A stretch of 64,000 bases of DNA from Lutibacter profundi (GCF_001543325.1 NZ_CP013355.1:62001-126000); one strand, 5' to 3'; shown: positions 52,925 to 62,331, counted from the stretch's first letter. A program made the numbers and translations. The notes: a model not told the origin generated them from the sequence alone.

Positions 52925-55051
52925 TTAGTTATTGTTTTCAACAATATAATCTAGCATTTTTTTAACTAAATGAACTCTATCAACTCCACGAACATTGTGT
53001 TTGTGCATTGGATAAGTAAAAAAGTCTAGTTGTACTTTATTTTTTACAGCTTCTTGTAATAAAGTCATGCTGTGTTGTGGCACAACAGTTGGATCAACAC
53101 TTCCAATAATAAGTAATAATTTTCCATCCAAATTTTTGATATAATTATGCACTCTTGCTTTTTTATAACCTTCAGGATTTTCTTGTGGAGTATCCATATA
53201 ACGTTCACCATACATTACTTCATAATATTTCCAATCTGTAACAGGACCTCCAGCAACAGCAGTTGTAAATACTCCTGGATTGCGTAACATTAGGCTTGTG
53301 GTCATAAACCCACCATAACTCCATCCGTTTATAGCAATTCTATTACTATCAACATAATCTAACGATTTCAAATAGTTGATTCCTGTTAACTGATCTTCAA
53401 TTTCAATATCTCCTAAATGTCGGTGAATAATACTTTCAAAGGCAAATCCTCTATTAGCAGAGCCTCTGTTATCGAGTGTAAACACAATATAGTTTTCTAA
53501 TGTAGCAAACGCAGGCATCCATAAGCTAGAACCAGCAAGCCAAGAATTAGTAACTAGTTGAGCGTGTGGTCCACCGTAAACGTATATCAAAACTGGGTAT
53601 TTTTTTGAAGCATCAAAATCTGCAGGTTTTGTTATTTTTGCGTATAAATTGGTTCCATCATCAGCTTTTAAGGTTATAAAATTAGTTGTTCCTAGTTTGT
53701 AACCTTTTAGTGGGTTTTTAGCAGAAAAAATAACAGTTATTTTACCATTTTTGGTGTTTGCAATTTCAATATTACGAGGGATATTAATATTGCTGTATGA
53801 ATTAATTAGGTAATTTCCATCAAAACTAAGTTGCGTTGTGTGTGTGCCTTCTTGTTCAGTTATGCGAGTGTATTTACCTGTTTTTAAGTTTACTTTGAAT
53901 GTGTGATGTTCTCTTGGGTCAACACCTGTACCTGTTATAAATACATTTTTCCCATTTTTATCAAACCCTAAAATACCCGTAACTACCCATTTAAAGTTGG
54001 TAACTTGTTTTTCTAGTTTGCCTTCGGTAGTGTATTGGTATAAATTCATAAAACCATCACGTTCACTAAGCCATAGAAAATTAGTGGTGCTATTGGGTAA
54101 AAATACGGCGTCGTGCTCAGGTTCAGTCCACTTTTCATTTGTTTCTTCAAATAAAGTAGTTGTTTTTTTTCCTGTTTCAGCGTTGTAACTATTATACCAT
54201 ACATGGTTCTGAGCTCTGTTTATTTCGGCAACGAGCACATATTTTTCATCAGGAGTCCACGATAAATTGGTTAAATAATGTTCATCAGAAGTGTCAATAT
54301 CAAGATAAATAGTTTTAGATGTTTTTAGGTTGAAAATACCAATTTTAGCTTTTTCACTCCCTTGTCCTGCCATTGGGTATTTAATATTATTTAATGAAGC
54401 AGGGTAAGTAGTAATATCAACTAAAGGATAGTTAGTGACATTACTTTCATCTTTTTGATAAAAGGCTAACAAATTACCTTTCGGGCTCCAAAAGGTGCCT
54501 TTTACGATACCAAATTCACTTCTGTGAATTGCTTGTCCTGAAACTATATTTTTATCATTTATTGAAGTTACTGCAATTTTTGATGATGAAGCAGTTTCTA
54601 TATATAAATTATTGTCTAACGTATAGGCAATTGCCTTGGCTTTTGGGTTGTATTCAGCATTTTTAGCCTCTTTTTCAAAAAGAACAGGTGTTTCTTTTGA
54701 ATTATTTAAGTAATTAAATAATTCAATAGTATTTTCATTTCTAAATGTAAGTGTTGTGGTTGAAACTTCTTGTAAACGAGGAAGACGCTTTAATGTTGGG
54801 TATTCTTTTTGAAGTTGTTTTAAAGAAATAGTAGCAGTAATTTTATTCGATTTTGCATTTGTAAAAATGAATTTATTATTTTCTTGAAATACATAAGTGT
54901 TAGCGTTGTTAACCCAATGTAAATTGTTTAATGTTTTAGGATACAAGCCTTTGTAGAAACCTAAAACAGCATTTTCAAGAGTTAATTCTTTTTGTTGAGA
55001 GAAACCTAAGAAGTATGCAAATAAAAATAGAAATGGTATTATTTTTTTCAT
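52925..55051 (-). CDS. S9 family peptidase (DPP IV-like), exported
   Basis: Prolyl-type dipeptidyl peptidase. Signal peptide to about 18 (FLGFSQ). Beta-propeller to about 460, then the alpha/beta hydrolase with Ser578 (GWSYGG), Asp653 (GSVDPTV) and His685 (YPMHKHNVRG). The Glu-Glu-like motif for the peptide N-terminus is not certain, although the propeller retains QKDESNVTNYPLVDITTYP as in DPP IV. 708 aa, normal. Periplasmic or surface, peptide use. Confidence 0.92.
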   Translation of the reverse strand: MKKIIPFLFLFAYFLGFSQQKELTLENAVLGFYKGLYPKTLNNLHWVNNANTYVFQENNKFIFTNAKSNKITATISLKQLQKEYPTLKRLPRLQEVSTTTLTFRNENTIELFNYLNNSKETPVLFEKEAKNAEYNPKAKAIAYTLDNNLYIETASSSKIAVTSINDKNIVSGQAIHRSEFGIVKGTFWSPKGNLLAFYQKDESNVTNYPLVDITTYPASLNNIKYPMAGQGSEKAKIGIFNLKTSKTIYLDIDTSDEHYLTNLSWTPDEKYVLVAEINRAQNHVWYNSYNAETGKKTTTLFEETNEKWTEPEHDAVFLPNSTTNFLWLSERDGFMNLYQYTTEGKLEKQVTNFKWVVTGILGFDKNGKNVFITGTGVDPREHHTFKVNLKTGKYTRITEQEGTHTTQLSFDGNYLINSYSNINIPRNIEIANTKNGKITVIFSAKNPLKGYKLGTTNFITLKADDGTNLYAKITKPADFDASKKYPVLIYVYGGPHAQLVTNSWLAGSSLWMPAFATLENYIVFTLDNRGSANRGFAFESIIHRHLGDIEIEDQLTGINYLKSLDYVDSNRIAINGWSYGGFMTTSLMLRNPGVFTTAVAGGPVTDWKYYEVMYGERYMDTPQENPEGYKKARVHNYIKNLDGKLLLIIGSVDPTVVPQHSMTLLQEAVKNKVQLDFFTYPMHKHNVRGVDRVHLVKKMLDYIVENNN

Positions 55052-55099
55052 GAGTAAGTTTTTTAATGGTTTACAAAGTTAAAGATTAATCGTTTTTAA

Positions 55100-55834
55100 T
55101 CACTGATTATTATCACTTTGGGTATTAAAGTTCAACCGAGCCATAATTGGAAAATGATCGGAATATTTAACATTAAATGTTTTAAAATTATTGACTTTAA
55201 TTTGTTTACTGGCTAAAATAAAATCGATACGAAAAGGAAAATATTTATAATCAAAAGTTTTTCCAAAACCACTGCCAGCAACTTCAAAAGCATCGTTTTT
55301 ACCTTTTTTTAGTTGATGGTAAACCCAAGAAAATGCAGTATTGTTAAAATCTCCACATGTAATTGATTTATACCTTGTTTTTTTTTCATGCTGCATTATC
55401 AAGTTAGTTTGATTTGCCTGTTTTTTGAAAGCTTCTTCAACCCTAATTTTAAATTTTTTAGATTTTTCCTGATTAAAATAATCTTCTGTAGGACTAATTT
55501 TTAATGATTCAAGGTGAATATTATAGATTCTAACTGTGTCTTTATTTATAACTATATCAGCAAAAATGGCATTATTACTACTATTTGAGAAATCTAATGA
55601 ACCGGCATCAATTATTTTATATTTAGAAAAAATGGCATGTCCAAAACGATTGTTTTTACTACTTACTTTAATGTATTTGAAAGAGTATTCAAATCCTAAT
55701 TTTACAGTAGGGTTAAATTCTTGGATACATAAAATATCAGGATTTTTAGTATTTATAAAATCGTAAATGTTTTGATCAACATCCTTTTTTTCAATCCAGT
55801 TATAAAGGTTAAACATTCTAACGTTATAACTCAT
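55100..55834 (-). CDS. Endonuclease/exonuclease/phosphatase domain, C-terminal part of a split gene
   Basis: Catalytic EEP domain of 244 aa: MSYNVRMFNLYNWI, CIQEFNP (metal Glu), YNIHLESLK, CGDFNNTAFS, RIDFILASK and SDHFPIMARL are all present. In related flavobacterial proteins this domain follows two or more membrane spans, which here are encoded by the upstream frame at 55852-56136. The two frames overlap at A7 (55862-55868). Re-reading with one extra A or a -1 shift joins them as KEKKVLLSTDVKVMSYNVR. Active part is intact in sequence; whether it is made alone from the ATG at 55834 is unknown. Confidence 0.8.
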   Translation of the reverse strand: MSYNVRMFNLYNWIEKKDVDQNIYDFINTKNPDILCIQEFNPTVKLGFEYSFKYIKVSSKNNRFGHAIFSKYKIIDAGSLDFSNSSNNAIFADIVINKDTVRIYNIHLESLKISPTEDYFNQEKSKKFKIRVEEAFKKQANQTNLIMQHEKKTRYKSITCGDFNNTAFSWVYHQLKKGKNDAFEVAGSGFGKTFDYKYFPFRIDFILASKQIKVNNFKTFNVKYSDHFPIMARLNFNTQSDNNQ

Positions 55835-55851
55835 TACTTTAACATCAGTAC

Positions 55852-56136
55852 TTAGTAAAACTTTTTTTCCTTAAATCTATATAAGTTGTTAATATGTTGA
55901 AAACCAATTAATAAAATAATTGTTGAAATCAAAAATTGCCGTTTTAATTTTAAAATCCAATAACATACAAATAGAAGATTTATAATAATTAAGATAGGTA
56001 CTGAAAGTCCTATAAATGAAATTAATGAAATAGTATTTGGAGAAATATAATAGCTTAAAAATGAAATTAGCAAGATAGCTGCAAATAATGAGTTAATTGT
56101 TGCTATTAATTTGTTTATGAATGATAGTTTTTTCAT
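55852..56136 (-). CDS. Membrane N-terminus of the split EEP gene
   Basis: 94 aa with about three hydrophobic spans (IATINSLFAAILLISFLSYYI, LISFIGLSVPILIIINLLFV, QFLISTIILLIGFQ). It has the composition and order of the N-terminus of flavobacterial membrane-anchored EEP proteins. It ends in KEKKFY by a stop three codons after the A7 run. Only 3 bases separate its start from the upstream rhomboid gene's stop. Taken alone it would be an anchor without a domain. Confidence 0.75.
   Translation of the reverse strand: MKKLSFINKLIATINSLFAAILLISFLSYYISPNTISLISFIGLSVPILIIINLLFVCYWILKLKRQFLISTIILLIGFQHINNLYRFKEKKFY
55862..55868 (-). other. A7 homopolymer/slippery heptamer
   Basis: Seven A on the minus strand before G. 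The zero frame reads GAA AAA AAG TTT TAC TAA. A -1 shift gives AAA AAA GTT TTA CTA and leads into the EEP domain. Confidence 0.6.
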
Positions 56137-56139
56137 CCG

Positions 56140-56988
56140 TTATTTTTTACCAGCCCTAAATAAAAAATCTTTTTCTTCTTTTGTTAAACTTTCGTAACCA
56201 GATTTGCTTATTTTATCTAAAATGTCGTCTATTTTACGTTGTTTACTTTTGGAAACTTCATTTGTTGAAGTTCTTTTTTTTGTTTTATATACTGCTTTGA
56301 ATGGCGATTTCTTTTTAGGTTTTAACAAGTTACTAAAATATTCTACAATATATTCAAACCAACTTCCTATATCATTTCCTTTACTTAGTTGTTTTGTATA
56401 AATGTAACCAAAAATTGCACCACTTAAATGTGCAATAGCAGATCCTTTATCAGGGTTTGCTAGTTGTAAAATACTTAGCACTACCCAAATAGCAGCTAAC
56501 ACCCATAATTCTACACTTCCAATAAAACGTAATTGAAGTGAGTATCTAGGTATTTTAGTAGCAATAGCAATAAATAGGGTTGTTACTGCTGCAGAAGCTC
56601 CAGCTAAAGGAAGTGCAACAGTTTTAGCTACAAAGTAATAATATCCTAAAAATACAATTCCGCCAAAAATTCCTCCCAAAAAGTAAAAATTAATAAATTG
56701 CTTTTTGGTATAAAAATCTAAAAATAAATTACCAATATAATATAAAACTAGCAGGTTTGATAAAATATGAAATAAGTTTTGATGTATAAAAGCGTAAGAT
56801 AGAAGAGTCCATGGTTTACTTAAAAAACTGTCTAAATTTGAAGGCAATGCAAACCATTCAATAATGTATTTATTGAGTAAAACGGTTATTAAAAATAAAA
56901 ATACGTTGATGTAAATTGTTTTTTCAACAATGTTTGCTTTGTAATAGGCTTGCTTTATGTCATTAAATATACTCAAAACTAATTCCAA
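56140..56988 (-). CDS. Rhomboid intramembrane serine protease, variant motif
   Basis: Six-span rhomboid. The catalytic Ser lies in AGASAAVTTLF (GASA in place of GxSG), and the His in AIAHLSGAIFG. HQNLFHILSNLLVLYYIG is the conserved first-helix region. The C-terminus after the last span (about 205-282) is charged, SKSKQRKIDDILDKISKSGYESLTKEEKDFLFRAGKK, as in DUF6576-tailed rhomboids. 282 aa. Overlaps the other rhomboid by 10 bases; translation coupling likely. Confidence 0.87.
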   Translation of the reverse strand: MELVLSIFNDIKQAYYKANIVEKTIYINVFLFLITVLLNKYIIEWFALPSNLDSFLSKPWTLLSYAFIHQNLFHILSNLLVLYYIGNLFLDFYTKKQFINFYFLGGIFGGIVFLGYYYFVAKTVALPLAGASAAVTTLFIAIATKIPRYSLQLRFIGSVELWVLAAIWVVLSILQLANPDKGSAIAHLSGAIFGYIYTKQLSKGNDIGSWFEYIVEYFSNLLKPKKKSPFKAVYKTKKRTSTNEVSKSKQRKIDDILDKISKSGYESLTKEEKDFLFRAGKK

Positions 56989-57722
56989 CGTTTAAATTGG
57001 TTTTGTTTCCAATACCAAACAATAATAAAACCTATTAATGCACCACCAATGTGTGCCCAATGAGCAACATTTGGACCACTACCAATAGAATAGCCAGTTA
57101 AACCAAAGAATAAATCTCCTAAAATTATTAAAGGGATAAAATATTTTGCAGCAATAGGGACAGGGAAAAATATCAATGCTAGTTTTGCATTAGGGAATGC
57201 AAACCCGAAAGCAACTAGAACGCCATAAATAGCACCAGATGCACCTACCGCAGATGAATGATAAGCACCGTATATGGTAGCAAGACTTTCTTCAGAGATA
57301 CGGTCTAAAATTTGAGGATTGTAACTTCCTGTAGTTAAAATATGTTGAATTTCAGAAGATGATAATCCTATATTAACCAATTTATCAGAAACAGTATTAA
57401 ACTGTAAATAGTTTGCCAATGTATAAATTGCTGCAGCACCTAAACCTGCAGAAAAATAGAAAAATAAAAATTTATTTCGCCCCCACATTTGTTCCAAAGG
57501 GGTTCCAAAAGCCCAAAGAGCATACATATTAAATAAAATATGCATAAACCCTCCATGCATAAACATATGTGTTAAAATTTGCCACACACCAAAGTTTGGA
57601 TTCATAGGGAAATGTAATGCAAATAAGTTTTGTAGGCCTAGGTTAGGTAATAATTGTGGAGCAATAAAAAATATTACATTAATAATTATTAAATGTTTAA
57701 CAGCTTCGGTAATTCTTCCCAT
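56979..57722 (-). CDS. Rhomboid intramembrane serine protease
   Basis: Canonical rhomboid. HMFMHGGFMHILFNMYALWAFG, catalytic Ser in VGASGAIYG, and His in HWAHIGGALIG. 247 aa, six spans. Second gene after mutL, by 20 bases. Paired with the variant rhomboid in one transcript. Substrates unknown. Confidence 0.9.
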   Translation of the reverse strand: MGRITEAVKHLIIINVIFFIAPQLLPNLGLQNLFALHFPMNPNFGVWQILTHMFMHGGFMHILFNMYALWAFGTPLEQMWGRNKFLFFYFSAGLGAAAIYTLANYLQFNTVSDKLVNIGLSSSEIQHILTTGSYNPQILDRISEESLATIYGAYHSSAVGASGAIYGVLVAFGFAFPNAKLALIFFPVPIAAKYFIPLIILGDLFFGLTGYSIGSGPNVAHWAHIGGALIGFIIVWYWKQNQFKRWN

Positions 57723-57742
57723 AATCTATAATAGTATGATGT

Positions 57743-59521
57743 TTAATGGTTAAATATTTTATCTATTTCTTCAATATTTATAGTTATAAATGTTGTTTTT
57801 CCAAAGGGTGATAAATCAGGTTGTTTACATATAAATAGTTTATTTACAATTTCTTCCTGTTCTTTTAAATTTAATATAGTACCCGTTTTAATGGCTAAAC
57901 TTTTCGCAAGACTTTTTGCCATAATATCTAGTTGGCTAAAGCTAGCATTTGGGATGTCATTTTTTATATCTTCTAACAATTGTTCAATAATAATTGTAAT
58001 TTGACTTTCAATAATGCCAGTAGGGATTCCATTTATAATGATAGCATCTCCTAAAATTTCATCAAATTTAAAACCAATATTTTCCAAATCTTCTTTAATT
58101 TCTTTTATCAGTTCAATGTCGTTCTTATTAAATGAAATTTCTAAAGGAAATAGTAGTTGTTGACTTACAGCTTCTTTTACAGTAATGTTTTCTAAAAACT
58201 CTTCATATAAAATACGTTGATGAGCCAAATTTTGATTGATATATACAATGCCAGATTTTATGCTACTCACAATGTATTTCTTATGAATTTGATATGTTTT
58301 ATTTGTTGTATTTTCTTCAGAGAATAATGATGCATTTACGGTTTCAGATTCTACTTCAATATTATGAACATTTATATTGGTGTATAAACTCTTCCATTGT
58401 TGCTTCTTTTCACTTCTGAAAGGGTTAAAGTCTGGATTAACAGTTATTTTTGGCGTATTAGATTTTTTATCTTTGAAGTTGTAAGGTGTATCTAAGGATG
58501 CACTTCTTTCAAAGTCGAGAACAGGTCCAACATTGTATTGTCCTAAGCTGTGTTTAACTGTTGAATGTAAAATGGCATACAGTGTTTTTTCATCATCAAA
58601 TTTAATTTCTGTTTTTGTAGGATGAATATTAATATCAATACTTTTGGGAGGTACAGTTAAGTATAAGAAATAGGATGGATGATATCCGCTAGAGAGTAGG
58701 CTTTCAAAAGCACTTGTAACTGCATGATTTAAATAGGCATTTTTAATGAAACGATTATTTACAAAAAAGAATTGTTCACCTCTTTTTTTCTTAGCGAATT
58801 CAGGTTTAGCAACAAATCCATTAATTTCAATAATGTCGGTTACTTCATTTATTGGTACTAGTTTTTCATTGGTTTTTTTACCAAAAACAGTCACAATTCG
58901 TTGGCGTAAATTACTTGAACCTAAGTGGTAAATTTCATTATCATTATGATAAAGTGAAAATGAAATAGTTGGATGTGCTAAAACAACTCGTTGAAATTCA
59001 TTAATAATATGGCGAGTTTCTATGGTATTTGATTTTAAGAAATTTCTTCGAGCAGGAATATTATAAAATAAATGTTTCACGGCTATTGAAGTTCCTTTTG
59101 GTGTTGAAATATTTTCTTGAAAGATAATATTACTGCCTTCTATTTTTATATAAGTTCCTAATTCTTGGCCCTCTTGTTTGGATTTTAAATCTACATGAGA
59201 TATGGCAGCAATAGACGCCAATGCTTCACCTCTAAAACCTTTTGTATGTATATTAAATAAGTCTTCTGCTTTTTTTATTTTTGATGTAGCATGGCGTTCA
59301 AAACTAAGTCTGGCATCAGTTCTACTCATTCCATTACCGTTATCAATTACTTGGATAAGTGTTTTTCCTGCTTCCTTAATTAGAAGTTTAATAACAGTTG
59401 CTTCTGCATCTATGGCATTTTCTAGCAATTCTTTAACTACTGAAGCAGGTCTTTGTACAACTTCACCTGCTGCAATTTGATTTGCAACATGGTCGGGTAG
59501 TAGTTGAATAATATCAGGCAT
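57743..59521 (-). CDS. mutL: DNA mismatch repair protein MutL
   Basis: GHKL ATPase coupling MutS to downstream repair. N-terminal motifs: ENAIDAEAT (Glu catalytic, Asn), DNGNGM, TKGFRGEALASI, and GTSIAVKHLFYNIPARRNFL. The C-terminal dimer/endonuclease part is about 390-592. 592 aa, a little short. QLLFPLEISF and SLAIKTG appear in the endonuclease-like domain; the DQHAxxER motif appears as NQNLAHQRILYEEF. The ATG overlaps the stop of the small upstream gene (TAATG). Confidence 0.94.
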   Translation of the reverse strand: MPDIIQLLPDHVANQIAAGEVVQRPASVVKELLENAIDAEATVIKLLIKEAGKTLIQVIDNGNGMSRTDARLSFERHATSKIKKAEDLFNIHTKGFRGEALASIAAISHVDLKSKQEGQELGTYIKIEGSNIIFQENISTPKGTSIAVKHLFYNIPARRNFLKSNTIETRHIINEFQRVVLAHPTISFSLYHNDNEIYHLGSSNLRQRIVTVFGKKTNEKLVPINEVTDIIEINGFVAKPEFAKKKRGEQFFFVNNRFIKNAYLNHAVTSAFESLLSSGYHPSYFLYLTVPPKSIDINIHPTKTEIKFDDEKTLYAILHSTVKHSLGQYNVGPVLDFERSASLDTPYNFKDKKSNTPKITVNPDFNPFRSEKKQQWKSLYTNINVHNIEVESETVNASLFSEENTTNKTYQIHKKYIVSSIKSGIVYINQNLAHQRILYEEFLENITVKEAVSQQLLFPLEISFNKNDIELIKEIKEDLENIGFKFDEILGDAIIINGIPTGIIESQITIIIEQLLEDIKNDIPNASFSQLDIMAKSLAKSLAIKTGTILNLKEQEEIVNKLFICKQPDLSPFGKTTFITINIEEIDKIFNH

Positions 59522-59811
59522 TAGAATAAAGTATGTAAGTCAAGAATATAAGCGGCAATACCAACTAAAATAGCTATTATAATTGCCAATCTCAAGTTAG
59601 AAGATTTATTAGTAGCACTTCTTTTACTTTTTACCCAGTCATTTTTTAAATTGTTTTTTGTGAGCGTAATTTTAGAGCTTTGATTTGTTTTATCTTTATT
59701 TCCATGATATTTTTCTTCTAAATTCCGCAAACGTTCCTTCCTTTCGTTGTAGAAACGAGGTTTATAATCAAATACATAATGAGCGCGAGGCTTAAATAAT
59801 TTGCCGAACAT
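59521..59811 (-). CDS. Small anchored protein upstream of mutL
   Basis: 96 aa with a basic, tyrosine-rich N-terminus (FKPRAHYVFDYKPRFYNERKERLRNLEEKYHG) and a single C-terminal span (about 74-92, LAIIIAILVGIAAYILDL). Equivalent genes next to mutL and ribH in flavobacteria are sometimes labelled riboflavin synthase beta subunit, which is a mistaken transfer from ribH. Its stop shares a base with the mutL start. Tail-anchored, function unknown. Confidence 0.72.
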   Translation of the reverse strand: MFGKLFKPRAHYVFDYKPRFYNERKERLRNLEEKYHGNKDKTNQSSKITLTKNNLKNDWVKSKRSATNKSSNLRLAIIIAILVGIAAYILDLHTLF

Positions 59812-59836
59812 AAAATTTAAATTAATCTGTAAAAAC

Positions 59837-59868
59837 CAAAAATACAGAATTATAAAGTGGTGGTCAAG
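59837..59868 (-). promoter_or_regulatory. Promoter of the mutL-rhomboid-EEP operon
   Basis: On the minus strand, CTTG (59868-59865), 20 bases, TATTTTTG (59844-59837). The distance to the ATG is 25 bases. Together with 20-base or smaller gaps through 55100, this suggests one transcript of six reading frames. Confidence 0.65.
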
Positions 59869-59888
59869 TTTTGTGAATAAGAAGTCTG

Positions 59889-60368
59889 TTAAAACTCTCT
59901 TAAAGCTGCCATTTTAATTGCTGCAATAGCACATTCAATTCCCTTATTTCCCAGTTTTCCTCCAGAGCGATCAATAGATTGTTGTTTAGTATTATCTGTT
60001 AAAACACAAAAAATTACAGGAATATCGTATTTAACATTTAAGTCTTTAATGCCTTGTGTAACAGCATCACATACAAAATCAAAATGCTTTGTTTCTCCTT
60101 GAATAACATTGCCAATGGCTATAATAGCATCTAATTTTTGAGTTTCTATCATTCGTTTACATCCAAAAATAAGTTCAAAACTTCCAGGCACATCCCAACG
60201 CAAGATGTTTTTTTTAGATACACCATTTTCTAAAAATGCTTTTTGAGCCCCTAAAAATAAGTTATCAGTAATATCAGGATTCCATTCTGAAACAACAATC
60301 CCAAACCGAAAATTTTTCGCGTTTGGGATTGTTGTTTCATCGTAATAAGATAAATTAGTTGTTGCCAT
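59889..60368 (-). CDS. ribH: 6,7-dimethyl-8-ribityllumazine synthase
   Basis: Penultimate step of riboflavin synthesis. FGIVVSEWNPDITDNLFLGAQKAF, the phosphate-binding VPGSFELIFGCK, GNVIQGETKHFDFVCDAV and NRSGGKLGNKGIECA-like SIDRSGGKLGNKG are family signatures. 159 aa. It comes 6 bases after the TPR gene stop and is probably in its transcript. The promoter of the mutL operon lies just downstream. Confidence 0.96.
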   Translation of the reverse strand: MATTNLSYYDETTIPNAKNFRFGIVVSEWNPDITDNLFLGAQKAFLENGVSKKNILRWDVPGSFELIFGCKRMIETQKLDAIIAIGNVIQGETKHFDFVCDAVTQGIKDLNVKYDIPVIFCVLTDNTKQQSIDRSGGKLGNKGIECAIAAIKMAALREF

Positions 60369-60374
60369 TACATC

Positions 60375-61139
60375 TTATTTTTTTGATGCATAGGTTGCTT
60401 TACTAATATAAATATCAATATTTTTTGCCTCGTCAGAGGTAGGGTAATCTGATTTAATTCTATTAAATAGTTCTAGAGCCTTAGAATATTGTTCTAAATC
60501 CATAGCCGTATTTCCTGCTTTAAAAAGAAAGAGAGGTGTAGAAAAATTATTATCTCTTAAATTAGCTGCTTTTAAATAGTAATCTAAAGCATCTTCAGGT
60601 TGATCTATGTCTGAAAATGCATCACCAATAGCACCTTTAGCAATAGGAGCTAATAACTCATCTTCTGAAGTGTATTTTTCTAAATAGTCTATAGCTTCTT
60701 TATATTTTTTTAATTTTAAATAAGAAATCCCAGCATAATAGTTAGCTATATTACCAGCCTTGGTTCCTTTATATTCATTCGCAATATCAATAAATCCATA
60801 TTTCCCATCAGCGCCATTTAAGCCTAAATTAAGTAGAGAATCTACCGCTACTAAACTTTTATTCGCTTCTTCAAAATAAACTTTTGGAAAAGCTAACTCG
60901 TTTGCAGCTTCTTTTTCTTTAGGAGCTTTTATATATTTTTGATATGGTAAATAACTTAAAATTAAGACGACTATTAAACTCAGAACAATAAAAATTGTTT
61001 TTTGATTTTTTATTACCCATTTTTCTGATTTTGAAGCAGTTTCATCTAACGTATTAAATACTTCAGCCGTTGTTGATTTATCTTCAACAGAAGCATGTTT
61101 CTTTTTTGCTTTACTTCCAGTCTTTTTATATGTTGCCAT
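60375..61139 (-). CDS. TPR membrane protein (YfgM-like)
   Basis: Charged N-terminus (KKTGSKAKKKHASVEDKST), one span at about 51-67 (TIFIVLSLIVVLILSYL), then TPR repeats (GNIANYYAGISYLKLKKYKEAIDYLEKY; GDAFSDIDQPEDALDYYLKAA; FKAGNTAMDLEQYSKALELFNRI). 254 aa, fitting flavobacterial YfgM-like proteins at the cytoplasmic membrane, with the repeats outside. A role in handling exported proteins is inference. It is divergent from recF. Confidence 0.85.
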   Translation of the reverse strand: MATYKKTGSKAKKKHASVEDKSTTAEVFNTLDETASKSEKWVIKNQKTIFIVLSLIVVLILSYLPYQKYIKAPKEKEAANELAFPKVYFEEANKSLVAVDSLLNLGLNGADGKYGFIDIANEYKGTKAGNIANYYAGISYLKLKKYKEAIDYLEKYTSEDELLAPIAKGAIGDAFSDIDQPEDALDYYLKAANLRDNNFSTPLFLFKAGNTAMDLEQYSKALELFNRIKSDYPTSDEAKNIDIYISKATYASKK

Positions 61140-61160
61140 TTAATGTAAAATTTGTAGGCG

Positions 61161-61168
61161 CAAAAATA
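61161..61168 (-). promoter_or_regulatory. Candidate -7 element of the TPR/ribH unit
   Basis: TATTTTTG on the minus strand, 22 bases before the TPR ATG, fits TAnnTTTG. No clear TTTG at -33. Confidence 0.45.
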
Positions 61169-61251
61169 GCCATTTTAATTGGAAAGTAAAAATGCAATTA
61201 TATCAAAATTTTCATTTATTTTCAATAATTTTAGAAATTCAAAAATAATAC

Positions 61252-62331
61252 ATGTATTTACAAAAAATAACATTGGTGAATTTTAAAAATTTTGAAACTC
61301 AAACATTTGATTTTCAGGAAAAAATAAACTGTTTTGTGGGGAACAATGGTGTAGGGAAAACCAACGTTTTAGATGCTATTTATTATTTATCTTTTGCAAA
61401 AAGTTATTTTAATCCGGTGGCTACACAAAATATTAGGCATTCTGAAGATTTTTTTATGATTGAAGGAGAATATCAAATAGACAACAAAATTGAGACCGTA
61501 ATTTGTAGTTTGAAACGAGGAAGCAAAAAAGTAGTTAAACGAAATGGTAAAATTTATGAAAAATTTTCTGATCATATTGGTTATTTACCCTTGGTTATAA
61601 TTTCACCTGCAGATAGAGATTTAATAACTGACGGAAGTGATACAAGAAGGAAATTTATAGATAGTGTTATTTCACAATCAGATAATAAATATTTACAAAC
61701 TTTAATAAAATATAATAAAGTATTAGTACAACGTAATTCTTTGTTGAAATATTTTGCCGTTAACAGAACTTTTGATGCATTAAATTTAAAAGTTTATGAC
61801 GAACAACTGGCTAGGTATGGAAATATAGTTTATGAAAAAAGGAAAATATTTTTAAATGAGTTTATTCCAATTTTTAAAAATAGATATAAAATAATTTCTA
61901 ATAGCTTAGAAAGTGTTGCTTTAATTTATAAATCACAACTGAATGAAGGAGTTTTTTTAGAATTATTGGCTCAAAGTGTAGCTAGGGATCGCGTTTTACA
62001 ATATACAAGTACAGGAATTCATAAGGATGATTTAACTTTTGAAATTGATGGACATCCTATTAAAAAATTCGGATCTCAAGGGCAGCAAAAGTCTTATTTA
62101 ATAGCGTTAAAATTAGCTCAGTTTGATTTTATCAAGGCTCAATCTAATGTAAAACCAATTTTGTTGTTAGATGATATTTTTGATAAACTGGATGATTTAA
62201 GAGTAGCTCAAATAATAAGTTTAGTAAATAAAGATGAGTTTGGGCAGTTATTTATAAGTGATACACATAAAGAACGTACTGAAGCTGCTGTAAAAGTAAC
62301 AAAGCAACCATATAAAATATTTCAATTGTAA
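61252..62331 (+). CDS. recF: DNA replication and repair protein RecF
   Basis: SMC-like ATPase loading RecA at gaps. Walker [10 protein letters not shown] at 30-38, signature SQGQQKS near 275, Walker [14 protein letters not shown] near 302. 359 aa. It overlaps the next gene by one base (TAATG), so the small DUF721 protein is translated with it. Confidence 0.95.
   Translation: MYLQKITLVNFKNFETQTFDFQEKINCFVGNNGVGKTNVLDAIYYLSFAKSYFNPVATQNIRHSEDFFMIEGEYQIDNKIETVICSLKRGSKKVVKRNGKIYEKFSDHIGYLPLVIISPADRDLITDGSDTRRKFIDSVISQSDNKYLQTLIKYNKVLVQRNSLLKYFAVNRTFDALNLKVYDEQLARYGNIVYEKRKIFLNEFIPIFKNRYKIISNSLESVALIYKSQLNEGVFLELLAQSVARDRVLQYTSTGIHKDDLTFEIDGHPIKKFGSQGQQKSYLIALKLAQFDFIKAQSNVKPILLLDDIFDKLDDLRVAQIISLVNKDEFGQLFISDTHKERTEAAVKVTKQPYKIFQL

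Larger units (their letters stand above)
55100..56136 (-). pseudogene. Split membrane-anchored EEP gene (frameshift or programmed frameshift)
   Basis: The two pieces together would give about 346 residues, the normal length of the family. The break is a single-base frame change at GG-AAAAAAA-G. In the zero frame the codons are GAA AAA AAG, holding the heptamer A AAA AAG known from the dnaX -1 frameshift. A lost A, a sequencing error in the homopolymer, or recoding are the options. I mark it as a pseudogene candidate. Confidence 0.55.
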
